A stretch of 11,116 bases of DNA from Lachnospiraceae bacterium UBA7589 (GCA_002476495.1 DLKL01000040.1:38684-49799); one strand, 5' to 3'. Counted from the first letter of the stretch, positions 1 through 6,638 are shown. Translations and numbers: made by a program. Notes: generated from the letters alone by a model not told the origin.

Positions 1-42
1 TATTTATAGAATTCACTTAAGATGGTTGCTTTGGAGGTAAAC

Positions 43-1416
43 ATGGACGAAAATTATCTTGACAGTCTTTTAAATGGAGTGTCAGCAGATAAAGAAACTG
101 GCAATGATGTTGACACAGAAGTGAATAAGGATTCAGGTGTAGATATAGATAAAAAGGATCTGGATGGCATATCTCTGGATGAATTAGATGATTTGGATAA
201 TCTTGATTTGGGAGAGCTGGACCTGGATGACATTGATTTTGATGATGTGGATGTAACAAGTATGTCTGCACAAAAAGCAGCTGATAATAAGGAAGATGAA
301 GAGGACTTTAGTCTGGACGGACTTTTGGAAGCTGAGAATAATACAAAGAGTGATGATAATACGGATTATCCTTCACCGGCCGATACGATAAATCAGGATA
401 ATATAGATAATATGGATATAGACGATTTGTTCACTGCCCTGGGTATTGATGGAAGTGACCGGTCACAGGATGACCAATCAGATGCTGCGGCTGAGGTTAA
501 AGACAGTAATGCTGCTACAGGCAATGATTTTTCGAATGGGGTTGAAAGCCAGGATGATTTTATTCCGGAAGGCATGGAGGACATACTGGATGTTTCCCAG
601 GTGGATTCTGCGGCAGGAAGGAAAAAAACTCAGGGAGGAAGTAAGAAAAATCTTTCCACTATTCTTTTTGGCGAGCCTGACGAGGATGACAGGGAAGAAG
701 AAGCTTTATATCAGCAGAAAAAGGCAAAGAAGGCAGAAAATAAAGAAAAAAGAAGGCTTGAAGCTGAGAAAAAGAAGGCTGAAAAAAGTGCTGCTGCGAG
801 AAAAAAGCAAAGTGATAATAAAGCCAGGGAACAGCTGAAGCTTAAAAAGAAGAAAGAAAGAGATGCCGCAATTGCAGCCAGCCTTGAGGATTCCGGGGAC
901 GAAAAAAAAGTATCCAATGGAGTTGTGGTTACAATATTTTTAATATTTGCCGCTCTTTTGACAGTTGTTGTTTTGGGTACAAAGGAATTTGATTACAGAC
1001 AGGTAATAAGAAAGGCAGAGGACTATTTTGACCGTGACAGATACAGTCTTGCATATGATGAGGTTGTGGGAGTTCAGGTTAAGGAAGATGATGAAGAATT
1101 AAGGGACAGAATATATACTGTTATGTATGTGGAACGTCTTTATGAATCCTATGAGAATAATATGCTGGTTGGACGGAGAGATAAGGCCTTGGATGCACTT
1201 CTCAGGGGACTTGAAAAATATGACGTCCACTATAAGGAGGCCGTCGAGCTTAACATAGTTGAAGATATAGATGTATGTAAGTCCAAAATAATCGCTGCTT
1301 TAAAAACCTGCTTTGGGCTGTCGGAGGATGAGGCAAGGCAGATTATGACTCTGGAGGGTCAGGAGTATGTACAGGCTTTATTGATGTACAGTGAAAATGC
1401 AAATGTAGGAGAATAA
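43..1416 (+). CDS. Single-pass membrane protein with Asp/Leu-rich and Lys-rich cytoplasmic region, function unknown
   Basis: I do not recognise a characterised family. The 457-residue protein has four visible parts. Residues about 1-215 are very acidic, and residues 39-72 hold a run of Leu-Asp units such as DELDDLDNLDLGELDLDD. Residues about 224-290 are rich in Lys, Ala and Glu and should be a long charged helix or coiled coil. Residues about 294-312 (VVVTIFLIFAALLTVVVLG) form one membrane span. Residues 313-457 are helical and weakly TPR-like (AEDYFDRDRYSLAYDEVVG). The Lys-rich block before the span predicts N-terminus inside, C-terminal domain outside. ATG 43 is preferred over ATG 22 because GGAGG at 33-37 is correctly spaced for it. 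One base separates the stop from hisH, so they are probably cotranscribed. The function is unknown; a scaffold or envelope role is only a guess from the architecture. Confidence 0.85.
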   Translation: MDENYLDSLLNGVSADKETGNDVDTEVNKDSGVDIDKKDLDGISLDELDDLDNLDLGELDLDDIDFDDVDVTSMSAQKAADNKEDEEDFSLDGLLEAENNTKSDDNTDYPSPADTINQDNIDNMDIDDLFTALGIDGSDRSQDDQSDAAAEVKDSNAATGNDFSNGVESQDDFIPEGMEDILDVSQVDSAAGRKKTQGGSKKNLSTILFGEPDEDDREEEALYQQKKAKKAENKEKRRLEAEKKKAEKSAAARKKQSDNKAREQLKLKKKKERDAAIAASLEDSGDEKKVSNGVVVTIFLIFAALLTVVVLGTKEFDYRQVIRKAEDYFDRDRYSLAYDEVVGVQVKEDDEELRDRIYTVMYVERLYESYENNMLVGRRDKALDALLRGLEKYDVHYKEAVELNIVEDIDVCKSKIIAALKTCFGLSEDEARQIMTLEGQEYVQALLMYSENANVGE

Positions 1417-1417
1417 A

Positions 1418-2023
1418 ATGATAGCAATATTGGATTATGATGCCGGAAATATTAAGAGCGTTGAAAAGGCACTTGAGTATCTGGGTGAAGAAACCATTAT
1501 AACAAGAGACAAAGATATTATTCTTTCGAGTGATAAAGCAATTTTGCCCGGAGTAGGAGCTTTTGGTGATGCTATGAGAAAGCTTAGGGAATATGGACTT
1601 GATAAGGTTATCTATGATTATGTGGAAAGCAAAAAGCCCTTCCTTGGCATATGTCTCGGATTGCAGCTTCTCTACAAAACCAGCCAGGAGTCACCTGAAG
1701 CCACAGGTCTTGGAATATTAGACGGAGACATACTGAAGATACCCGAAAACGGAGAATTGAAGGTTCCCCAGATTGGATGGAATTCCCTTGATATTACACC
1801 GGGAGCAAGGCTGTTTAAGGGAATAAAAAATAATTCATATGTATATTTTGTACATTCATATTATTTAAAGTCCCATGATTTAAAGGACGTGGCAGCTACT
1901 ACAGAGTACTCTGTTAAAATTCATGCTTCCGTAGAAAAGGACAATGTATTTGCCTGTCAGTTTCATCCGGAAAAAAGCTCTGATGTGGGGATGAAAATAT
2001 TGAAGAATTTTATCGAATTATAG
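1418..2023 (+). CDS. hisH: Imidazole glycerol phosphate synthase, glutaminase subunit HisH
   Basis: HisH hydrolyses glutamine and passes ammonia to HisF, which makes imidazole glycerol phosphate and AICAR in histidine biosynthesis. The 201-residue length is typical of a class I glutamine amidotransferase. The nucleophile is Cys79 in PFLGICLGLQLL, and the rest of the triad is His183 and Glu185 in CQFHPEKSS. The oxyanion-side motif PGVGAFGDAM lies at residues 44-53, and YVYFVHSYY at 141-149 is also typical of HisH. The start is ATG 1418 with AGGAGA at 1407-1412. The gene is one base downstream of the membrane protein gene and 10 bases upstream of hisF. All catalytic residues are present, so the enzyme should be active. 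Confidence 0.97.
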   Translation: MIAILDYDAGNIKSVEKALEYLGEETIITRDKDIILSSDKAILPGVGAFGDAMRKLREYGLDKVIYDYVESKKPFLGICLGLQLLYKTSQESPEATGLGILDGDILKIPENGELKVPQIGWNSLDITPGARLFKGIKNNSYVYFVHSYYLKSHDLKDVAATTEYSVKIHASVEKDNVFACQFHPEKSSDVGMKILKNFIEL

Positions 2024-2033
2024 GGGAAAAGCT

Positions 2034-2798
2034 ATGCACACAAAAAGAATTATACCATGTCTTGATGTTAAAAACGGAAGAGTAGTTAAGGGTATTAATT
2101 TTGTTAATTTAAAAGATGCGGGAGATCCTGTGGAGGTAGGAGCAGCCTATGGCAAGGCAGGGGCTGATGAATTGGTCTTTTTGGATATTACCGCATCCTC
2201 GGATTCAAGAAATATAGTGGTCGATATGGTCAGAAAGGTTGCATCAACTATATTTATTCCTTTTACGGTTGGTGGTGGAATAAGGACAGTAGAGGATTTT
2301 AAAGTAATTTTAAGAGAGGGAGCAGATAAAGTGTCCATTAATTCGGCTGCTATTAATAATCCTGATCTTATAAGTGATGCAGCGGATAAGTTCGGAAGCC
2401 AATGCGTTGTTGTAGCTATAGATGCCAGACAAAAAAAGGATGGGAGCGGGTGGAATATATACAAGAACGGCGGACGCCTTGACACAGGAATAGATGCTGT
2501 TGAATGGGCAATGAAGGCTGACAGGCTGGGAGCAGGTGAGATACTTTTAACAAGTATGGATTGTGACGGAACCAAATCCGGTTACGATATAGAGCTTACC
2601 CGAATAATATCGGAAAATGTATCTGTGCCGGTAATAGCCTCCGGAGGTGCAGGCACAAAGGAACATTTTTTTGATGCTCTTACAGAAGGAAAGGCGGATG
2701 CTGCCCTTGCTGCCTCGCTGTTTCATTACAAGGAACTGGAAATAAATGATTTGAAAAAATATCTTAATGATAAGGGAATACCTATGAGACTATCGTAG
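2034..2798 (+). CDS. hisF: Imidazole glycerol phosphate synthase, cyclase subunit HisF
   Basis: HisF is the cyclase half of the HisH-HisF complex. It converts PRFAR plus ammonia to imidazole glycerol phosphate and AICAR, linking histidine and purine synthesis in the cytoplasm. The 254-residue protein is a full-length (beta/alpha)8 barrel of the HisA/HisF family. The two catalytic aspartates are visible: Asp11 in IIPCLDVKNGRVVKG and Asp130 in VVVAIDARQ. Phosphate-binding loops are seen at FTVGGGIRTVEDF (about residues 77-89) and VIASGGAGTKEHF. The start ATG 2034 follows a modest AGGGGAAA site overlapping the hisH stop, which fits translational coupling. No other his gene is in the window, so the rest of the pathway must be elsewhere or upstream. 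Confidence 0.97.
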   Translation: MHTKRIIPCLDVKNGRVVKGINFVNLKDAGDPVEVGAAYGKAGADELVFLDITASSDSRNIVVDMVRKVASTIFIPFTVGGGIRTVEDFKVILREGADKVSINSAAINNPDLISDAADKFGSQCVVVAIDARQKKDGSGWNIYKNGGRLDTGIDAVEWAMKADRLGAGEILLTSMDCDGTKSGYDIELTRIISENVSVPVIASGGAGTKEHFFDALTEGKADAALAASLFHYKELEINDLKKYLNDKGIPMRLS

Positions 2799-2821
2799 AT
2801 AATTGCCGAAGGAACGTACAT

Positions 2822-3241
2822 ATGGTGACTTTAATTGAAAATGATATTACTGTAGAGGAATATTTGTACCTTAGAAAAAAAGTTGGCTGGGCAGAGCTCG
2901 GATACGACCAGGCCGGTATGGCTTTAAACAACAGCATTATTATTGTTAAAGCTTTGGACCGGGCAGGTAAGCTTGTGGGTATGGGGCGTATGGTCGGTGA
3001 CGGAGCGGTTATATGTTACATACAGGATTTGATTGTAATTCCTTGTGCACAGGGCAAGGGAATAGGTTCAATGATTATAAAAAGACTAAAGGAGTATGCA
3101 TTATCCATAAAACAGGAAAATACAACCATGATGCTTTGCCTTATGTGTGCAAAAGGACGTGAAGCCTTTTATGAAAAACATGACTTTATTCCCAGACCAA
3201 ATGATAAGTTGGGACCGGGAATGATTCAATATCTCAAATAA
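2822..3241 (+). CDS. GNAT family N-acetyltransferase, substrate unknown
   Basis: This 139-residue protein is a single GNAT domain, which transfers an acetyl group from acetyl-CoA to an amine. The acetyl-CoA pyrophosphate loop is at residues 77-82 (QGKGIG) within DLIVIPCAQGKGIGSMIIKR, matching the family Q/R-x-x-G-x-G/A signature. The C-terminal FYEKHDFIPRP segment (about 116-126) is the usual beta6-alpha4 region of small GNAT proteins. The substrate cannot be told from sequence. The start is ATG 2822, eight bases after AAGGA (2809-2813). It lies 23 bases after hisF and immediately before a strong terminator, so it is probably the last gene of the his transcript; a role in histidine metabolism is not implied. 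Confidence 0.9.
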   Translation: MVTLIENDITVEEYLYLRKKVGWAELGYDQAGMALNNSIIIVKALDRAGKLVGMGRMVGDGAVICYIQDLIVIPCAQGKGIGSMIIKRLKEYALSIKQENTTMMLCLMCAKGREAFYEKHDFIPRPNDKLGPGMIQYLK

Positions 3242-3273
3242 AAGAGGATGTCCGTCAAGGGACATCCTCTTTT
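3241..3273. terminator. Bidirectional rho-independent terminator
   Basis: A perfect 13-base-pair stem (3241-3253 with 3260-3272) encloses the 6-base loop GTCAAG. The stem begins AAAGAGG and ends CCTCTTT, so either strand has U-rich sequence at the 3' side. It starts on the last base of the GNAT stop codon and ends 19 bases before the stop of the minus-strand HPr-like gene, so it can serve both convergent genes. Confidence 0.9.
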
Positions 3274-3291
3274 ACTGATTGCAAGGCAATA

Positions 3292-3525
3292 TTATTCGGC
3301 AAGGTATGGCTTGATTGCAGCCATGATGTCTTCTGTACCGTTTTCAGCGTGGATATTTAAGTCGATTGGCTTGGAAATATCAAGACTGAATATACCCATT
3401 ATTGATTTGGCATCAATAACATATCTACCTGATACTAAGTCGAATTCTGCATCGAATCCACTTATGTCATTAACAAAACTTTTTACTTTATCGATCGAAT
3501 TAAGAGAAATTTTAACTGATAACAT
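3292..3525 (-). CDS. HPr-like protein lacking the phosphorylatable histidine
   Basis: This 77-residue protein resembles HPr (PtsH), the small phosphocarrier of the sugar phosphotransferase system. The C-terminal half matches well: AKSIMGIFSLDISKPIDLNI at residues 39-58 corresponds to the HPr segment around Ser46, here Ser41, the residue that HPr kinase modifies in Firmicutes. Counting back from that serine, the position of His15 is Ser10 and that of Arg17 is Asp12, and there is no HARPA motif. It should therefore not carry phosphate from Enzyme I. A regulatory or scaffold role, or an unrelated role of the same fold, is inferred. The start is ATG at 3523-3525, preceded by a perfect AAGGAGG at 3533-3539; longer reading to 3597 has no such site. 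It is monocistronic, with its own promoter and terminator. Confidence 0.82.
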   Translation of the reverse strand: MLSVKISLNSIDKVKSFVNDISGFDAEFDLVSGRYVIDAKSIMGIFSLDISKPIDLNIHAENGTEDIMAAIKPYLAE

Positions 3526-3567
3526 TAGGCAACCTCCTTGTTTACATTTCATATTTATGTATGATAC

Positions 3568-3573
3568 TATAAT
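3568..3573 (+). promoter_or_regulatory. Possible -10 element for mtaB overlapping the divergent promoter
   Basis: TATAAT on the plus strand overlaps the -10 box of the minus-strand promoter, as the sequence is nearly palindromic here. No convincing -35 box lies at the right distance. A second TATAAT is at 3598-3603, but transcription from it would begin inside the probable mtaB leader. The mtaB promoter is therefore only tentatively placed. Confidence 0.35.
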
Positions 3574-3597
3574 ATAAGTTTGAAAGTTAAAAGTCAA
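3569..3597 (-). promoter_or_regulatory. Sigma-A-type promoter of the HPr-like gene
   Basis: On the minus strand, TTGACT (3592-3597) and TATTAT (3569-3574) are separated by exactly 17 bases. This predicts a leader of roughly 35-40 bases carrying the AAGGAGG site. The strong consensus and strong ribosome site suggest high expression. Confidence 0.8.
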
Positions 3598-3623
3598 TAT
3601 AATGAATGGAGATTTTTCGTAAA

Positions 3624-4922
3624 ATGTATGTTAACTTAATGGATAAAAGAATAGCTTTCTACACATTGGGATGTAAAGTTAACCAATATGAATCAGACAG
3701 CATGATGGATATGCTGAGAGCTTGTGGTGCGGTTATTGTGCCTTTTGAAAAAGAGGCGGATATCTATGTTATTAATACCTGTTCGGTCACCAATATGGCT
3801 GATAGAAAATCAAGACAGATTATTCACAGGGCAAGAAAAAATAATCAGAATGGTATTGTTGTTGCCTGTGGCTGCTATGTCCAGGCTGCCAGAGATGAGC
3901 TTGTTAATGATAACAGCGTGGATCTGGTAATTGGGAATAACAGAAAAAAGGATATAGCCAGAATTCTCGATGAATATTTTGAAGACAGAAACAAGGTTAG
4001 TGACAATTATATAGATGTTAATGCAACCACTGAATATGAATCAATGACTCTGGTAAAGCCAAGTGAACATACAAGGGCATATGTAAAGGTACAGGATGGG
4101 TGCAACAATTTCTGTACATATTGCATTATCCCTTATACAAGGGGAAGAATCAGAAGCCGGGAGCTTTCCGAGGTAGTAGAGGAAGTTACAGGTCTTGCCG
4201 GACAGGGAATAAAGGAAGTAGTTGTTACAGGCATAAACCTGTCCTCATATAATGACAGTAAAGGAAACAGACTGACAGAGCTTTTGATGGCAATAAGTAA
4301 TATTGATGGTATATTAAGAATACGAATGGGCTCGCTGGAGCCGGGGATAATTACCGGTGAATTTCTTATGAATATAAGCAGCCGGCCTAAGATATGTCCT
4401 CATTTTCACCTTTCATTGCAAAGTGCATGCAACGATACATTGAAAAGAATGAACAGAAAGTATACCATAGAGGAATATATGGAAAAATGTGAGCTTATAA
4501 GAGCCTGCTTTGACAGACCGGCTATTACTACTGATGTAATAGTAGGCTTTCCGGGGGAAACAGATGAAGAATTTGATATTACAGTGAGTAATCTGAAAAA
4601 ACTAAACCTTTATGAAATGCATATATTCAAGTATTCAAGGCGTAACGGAACAATAGCGGCTGATATGCCGAATCAGGTAAAGGATGAAATAAAGGAAAAA
4701 AGGAGCAGCTGTCTTCTGGACATGACAAGAAAACAAAAACAAGAGTACGAAGAAAGCTTCAAGGGAGAAAATGTAGACATACTTGTGGAAAAGTGGGAGA
4801 AGGCAGGGGATAAGTATTATATTAAAGGACATACCGACAGATATATGCTGATATCTTCTCCGATAGATGAAGCAGAAAAGGAGAATCTTGTAAACAAAAT
4901 TGTTACTGTAAGGGCTGTATAG
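3624..4922 (+). CDS. mtaB: tRNA N6-threonylcarbamoyladenosine 2-methylthiotransferase MtaB
   Basis: MtaB adds a methylthio group at C2 of t6A37 in tRNA, using radical SAM chemistry and two iron-sulfur clusters. From a start at 3624 the protein has 432 residues. The N-terminal UPF0004 domain carries cluster ligands in FYTLGCKVNQYES (Cys17), INTCSVTNMADRKSRQ (Cys53) and VVACGCYVQ (Cys82 or Cys84). The radical SAM motif is CNNFCTYC at Cys160, Cys164 and Cys167. The C-terminal stretch of about 60 residues fits a TRAM RNA-binding domain. TLGCKVNQ together with this layout favours MtaB over MiaB or RimO. The start is uncertain: GGAG at 3608-3611 suits ATG 3624, while ATG 3606 and ATG 3639 are in frame and lack a clear ribosome site. 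The gene stands alone, divergent from the HPr-like gene. Confidence 0.93.
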   Translation: MYVNLMDKRIAFYTLGCKVNQYESDSMMDMLRACGAVIVPFEKEADIYVINTCSVTNMADRKSRQIIHRARKNNQNGIVVACGCYVQAARDELVNDNSVDLVIGNNRKKDIARILDEYFEDRNKVSDNYIDVNATTEYESMTLVKPSEHTRAYVKVQDGCNNFCTYCIIPYTRGRIRSRELSEVVEEVTGLAGQGIKEVVVTGINLSSYNDSKGNRLTELLMAISNIDGILRIRMGSLEPGIITGEFLMNISSRPKICPHFHLSLQSACNDTLKRMNRKYTIEEYMEKCELIRACFDRPAITTDVIVGFPGETDEEFDITVSNLKKLNLYEMHIFKYSRRNGTIAADMPNQVKDEIKEKRSSCLLDMTRKQKQEYEESFKGENVDILVEKWEKAGDKYYIKGHTDRYMLISSPIDEAEKENLVNKIVTVRAV

Positions 4923-4962
4923 AACATAAGAAAAAAATATTTCAAAATATTACAAAAAAGGC

Positions 4963-4991
4963 TTGCATTATTAAAAACTATCTGATATACT
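4963..4991 (+). promoter_or_regulatory. Sigma-A-type promoter of tRNA-Glu
   Basis: TTGCAT (4963-4968) and TATACT (4986-4991) are 17 bases apart and end 17 bases before the tRNA, giving a short 5' extension for RNase P to remove. Confidence 0.85.
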
Positions 4992-5008
4992 GAACAAGGT
5001 TCAAATGT

Positions 5009-5080
5009 GGTTCGTTGGTCAAGCGGCTAAGACGTCGCCCTCTCACGGCGAAAACAGGGGTTCGATTCCCCTACGAACTG
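5009..5080 (+). tRNA. tRNA-Glu (anticodon CTC)
   Basis: A full 72-base cloverleaf is visible. The acceptor stem is GGTTCGT (5009-5015) with ACGAACT (5073-5079), with a G-U pair at its end, followed by discriminator G5080. The anticodon stem TCGCC/GGCGA (5035-5039, 5047-5051) encloses CTCTCAC, giving anticodon CTC at 5042-5044, which reads GAG. The T arm is AGGGG-TTCGATT-CCCCT. The D arm GGTCAAGCGGCTAAGAC is typical of Firmicutes tRNA-Glu. CCA is not encoded and must be added. It is a single-gene transcription unit. Confidence 0.96.
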
Positions 5081-5091
5081 CTCTTTGATTT

Positions 5092-5133
5092 TCTCTGAAA
5101 TGCCTTAGATATAAGGTTTTCAGAGATTTTTTT
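5092..5133 (+). terminator. Rho-independent terminator after tRNA-Glu
   Basis: The outer stem TCTCTGAAA (5092-5100) pairs with TTTCAGAGA (5118-5126), and the inner stem CCTTA (5103-5107) pairs with TAAGG (5112-5116) around the loop GATA. Seven Ts follow at 5127-5133. Confidence 0.92.
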
Positions 5134-5230
5134 GTTTTATCACCTTAATAATCCACGTTCATACTCACAAAGTAATTATTCAAATCTTCTGTATTATAAA
5201 AAAAGCTGGGAAAATACAAGATGTAGTACT

Positions 5231-5257
5231 ATTGTATGCTGAAAAATACAATTTTTT
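5231..5257 (+). terminator. Weak hairpin with T-run in the 5134-5331 intergenic region
   Basis: ATTGTAT (5231-5237) pairs with ATACAAT (5246-5252) around an 8-base loop and is followed by Ts. The stem is nearly all A-T and no gene ends just before it, so a true terminator function is doubtful. The rest of 5134-5260 holds no gene or recognisable RNA that I can see. Confidence 0.25.
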
Positions 5258-5267
5258 GTAAAAAAAC

Positions 5268-5296
5268 TTGAATTATGATTCGTTCTAATATATACT
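5268..5296 (+). promoter_or_regulatory. Sigma-A-type promoter of the PH-like / zinc-ribbon gene pair
   Basis: TTGAAT (5268-5273) and TATACT (5291-5296) are 17 bases apart. Transcription should start near 5303, giving a leader of about 30 bases that contains the G-run. Confidence 0.82.
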
Positions 5297-5314
5297 CTAG
5301 GTAATTATTTTAAT

Positions 5315-5338
5315 ATGGGGGGGTATTTTTTGTGGTAG
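5315..5338 (+). other. Seven-G run and 7-codon upstream frame overlapping the start of the PH-like gene
   Basis: ATG 5315 opens a frame of seven codons (MGGYFLW) that stops at TAG 5336-5338, after the GTG start of the next gene at 5332. Its start overlaps a run of seven G (5317-5323), which also serves as that gene's purine-rich ribosome site. With one extra G the ATG would be in frame with the downstream protein. No ribosome site precedes ATG 5315, so its translation is unproven. Confidence 0.35.
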
Positions 5339-5727
5339 ACGTAGTATGGAAGGACCGCAAGCGTATTATTTTTGGATTGCCATGGACATTTACCAAATAT
5401 GGATTATCCGAAGATAGAATATTTATTGAGACCGGTTTTTTTAACCTTCACGAAAATGAAGTAAGGCTGTACAGAGTAATGGATGTTTCTCTGGAGAGAA
5501 AGCTTTGGCAGAGAATGTTTGGACTTGGAACAATAACCTGCTATTCCTCTGACAAATCCATGGGCTTGTTCAAAATTGAGAATATTAAAAAGCCGAGTGA
5601 GGTAAAGGAACTTATTTCCTCGTATGTTGAGGAGGAGAGAAACAGAAAGAGAGTTTCCAGCAAGGAATTTATTAATGATGATGTATTTGGCGATGATGAT
5701 GACGATGCAAACGACGATGAAGATTAA
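5332..5727 (+). CDS. PH-like-domain protein with acidic tail
   Basis: The 131-residue protein resembles the small bacterial PH-like (bPH, YdbT/YdbS-type) domains. Typical features are KYGLSEDRIFIETGFFNLHE (about residues 22-41), the turn LYRVMDVSLERKLWQRMFGL, a strand TITCYSSD, and a closing helix PSEVKELISSYVEEERNRK. Unlike YdbT-type proteins it has no membrane span, so it is probably cytoplasmic or bound through a partner. The last 20 residues are mostly Asp (FGDDDDDANDDED). The start is GTG 5332, eight bases after GGGGGGG (5317-5323); no ATG near the N-terminus offers an alternative with the full domain. It has its own promoter and sits 26 bases before the zinc-ribbon gene, so the two are likely cotranscribed. 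The biochemical role is unknown. Confidence 0.82.
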   Translation: MVDVVWKDRKRIIFGLPWTFTKYGLSEDRIFIETGFFNLHENEVRLYRVMDVSLERKLWQRMFGLGTITCYSSDKSMGLFKIENIKKPSEVKELISSYVEEERNRKRVSSKEFINDDVFGDDDDDANDDED

Positions 5728-5753
5728 TTATTTGTGATGGGAGGAGTAGATTA

Positions 5754-6551
5754 ATGAAGACTTGTAAGGTTTGCGGAGCAATGGTTGATGATAAGGAGTG
5801 GAATTGCCCTGAGTGTGGGGCAACGATGATTACCAGTGGGGGAACATTTTCCTTAAAACAGGGTGAGGAGCATGCAAAGAGGAAGGCAGATCATACTTTA
5901 GGAACTATGGTAAGTACGGGATCCGGTCTTACAGATATTCTAAGGGCAGAGGATGATGATGTGGATGATTCACCTACAATAATGGGTTCAGTACCTATTT
6001 CCCTTTCACAGAATCATATTGATGAAGAAGAAGTCAGAAGAAAAGCAAAGGTTCACAGACAACTTATAGGTAATATAATTAAGATTGCCTTTGTTTTGGC
6101 TGTTGCCTTTGCAATCTATTTGTATATTACTAAGGTTATTCTTGCACCCAAGGGAGCAGATGATTACGAAAAGGTAGTAGATACCTTTGTTGAGGCTGTA
6201 AAAGATGATGACACAAATCTTATGAAGAGTATAATGCCACATTTTGTTTCCGACAGAAATGAGGCAACTGCGGATATGATGGAAGAAATGTCAGGAGTTA
6301 CCATTTCGTCATATAATATAGTATCATCTTCTGCCATAGCAGATGCAAATATAGACATATTTAATGATGATATTAAGCTTGAAACCGGTAAAATAGCCAA
6401 TATAAGTCAGGGATATACCCTTGAAGTTGAATTTGCGGGAACCGGAAAGTCGGGTAAAAATATGAATAAGGTAGTTACAATGGAGGTATACAGAGTAAAT
6501 AACCTTTGGTTCTTATATCCGGGTACTTTTGATACAAGTGCTTTTAACTAG
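5754..6551 (+). CDS. Zinc-ribbon single-pass membrane protein, function unknown
   Basis: This 265-residue protein begins with a zinc ribbon, CKVC (Cys4, Cys7) and CPEC (Cys18, Cys21). A polar, acidic linker follows (EDDDVDD at about residues 66-72). One membrane span lies at about 107-129 (IIKIAFVLAVAFAIYLYI), preceded by positive residues RRKAKVHR, which predicts the zinc ribbon inside and residues 130-265 outside. The outer domain (YEKVVDTFVEAVKDDD, then strand-rich sequence ending NNLWFLYPGTFD) resembles the small alpha+beta domains often found outside in Firmicutes zinc-ribbon membrane proteins. I cannot assign a named function. ATG 5754 has a strong GGGAGGAG site at 5739-5746. It is the second gene after the PH-like gene and ends before a terminator. 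Confidence 0.85.
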   Translation: MKTCKVCGAMVDDKEWNCPECGATMITSGGTFSLKQGEEHAKRKADHTLGTMVSTGSGLTDILRAEDDDVDDSPTIMGSVPISLSQNHIDEEEVRRKAKVHRQLIGNIIKIAFVLAVAFAIYLYITKVILAPKGADDYEKVVDTFVEAVKDDDTNLMKSIMPHFVSDRNEATADMMEEMSGVTISSYNIVSSSAIADANIDIFNDDIKLETGKIANISQGYTLEVEFAGTGKSGKNMNKVVTMEVYRVNNLWFLYPGTFDTSAFN

Positions 6552-6579
6552 GAAATAACTAAAAATATTACTTAAAAAC

Positions 6580-6618
6580 AAAAAAGTATGTCAGCTGTAG
6601 GCGCCGGCATACTTTTTT
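6580..6618. terminator. Bidirectional terminator between convergent genes
   Basis: An 11-base-pair stem AAAAAAGTATG (6580-6590) with CATACTTTTTT (6608-6618) can extend by two more pairs around a GC-containing loop. It lies between the zinc-ribbon gene (plus) and the SpoIID-like gene (minus), with T-rich 3' sides on both strands. Confidence 0.88.
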
Positions 6619-6638
6619 AATTAAAACATATATGAAAA

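Noticed and set aside
22..42. Upstream ATG 22 for the first membrane protein
   Set aside because: The GGAGG at 33-37 lies downstream of it and fits ATG 43.
17..271. Open frame on the minus strand opposite the Asp/Leu-rich region
   Set aside because: It is the reverse reading of repeated GAT/CTG codons, giving a His/Pro/Leu-rich product with no ribosome site; the plus-strand gene explains it.
2147..2575. 142-residue minus-strand frame inside hisF
   Set aside because: It is wholly inside a gene with intact catalytic residues, and its translation has no recognisable domain.
3248..3577. 109-residue plus-strand frame opposite the HPr-like gene
   Set aside because: It starts inside the terminator stem and covers the minus-strand gene, which has a promoter, ribosome site and family match.
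4923..4962. AT-rich repeats AAATATTT / AAATATTA after mtaB
   Set aside because: No GC-containing stem or T-run is formed, so no terminator was called for mtaB.
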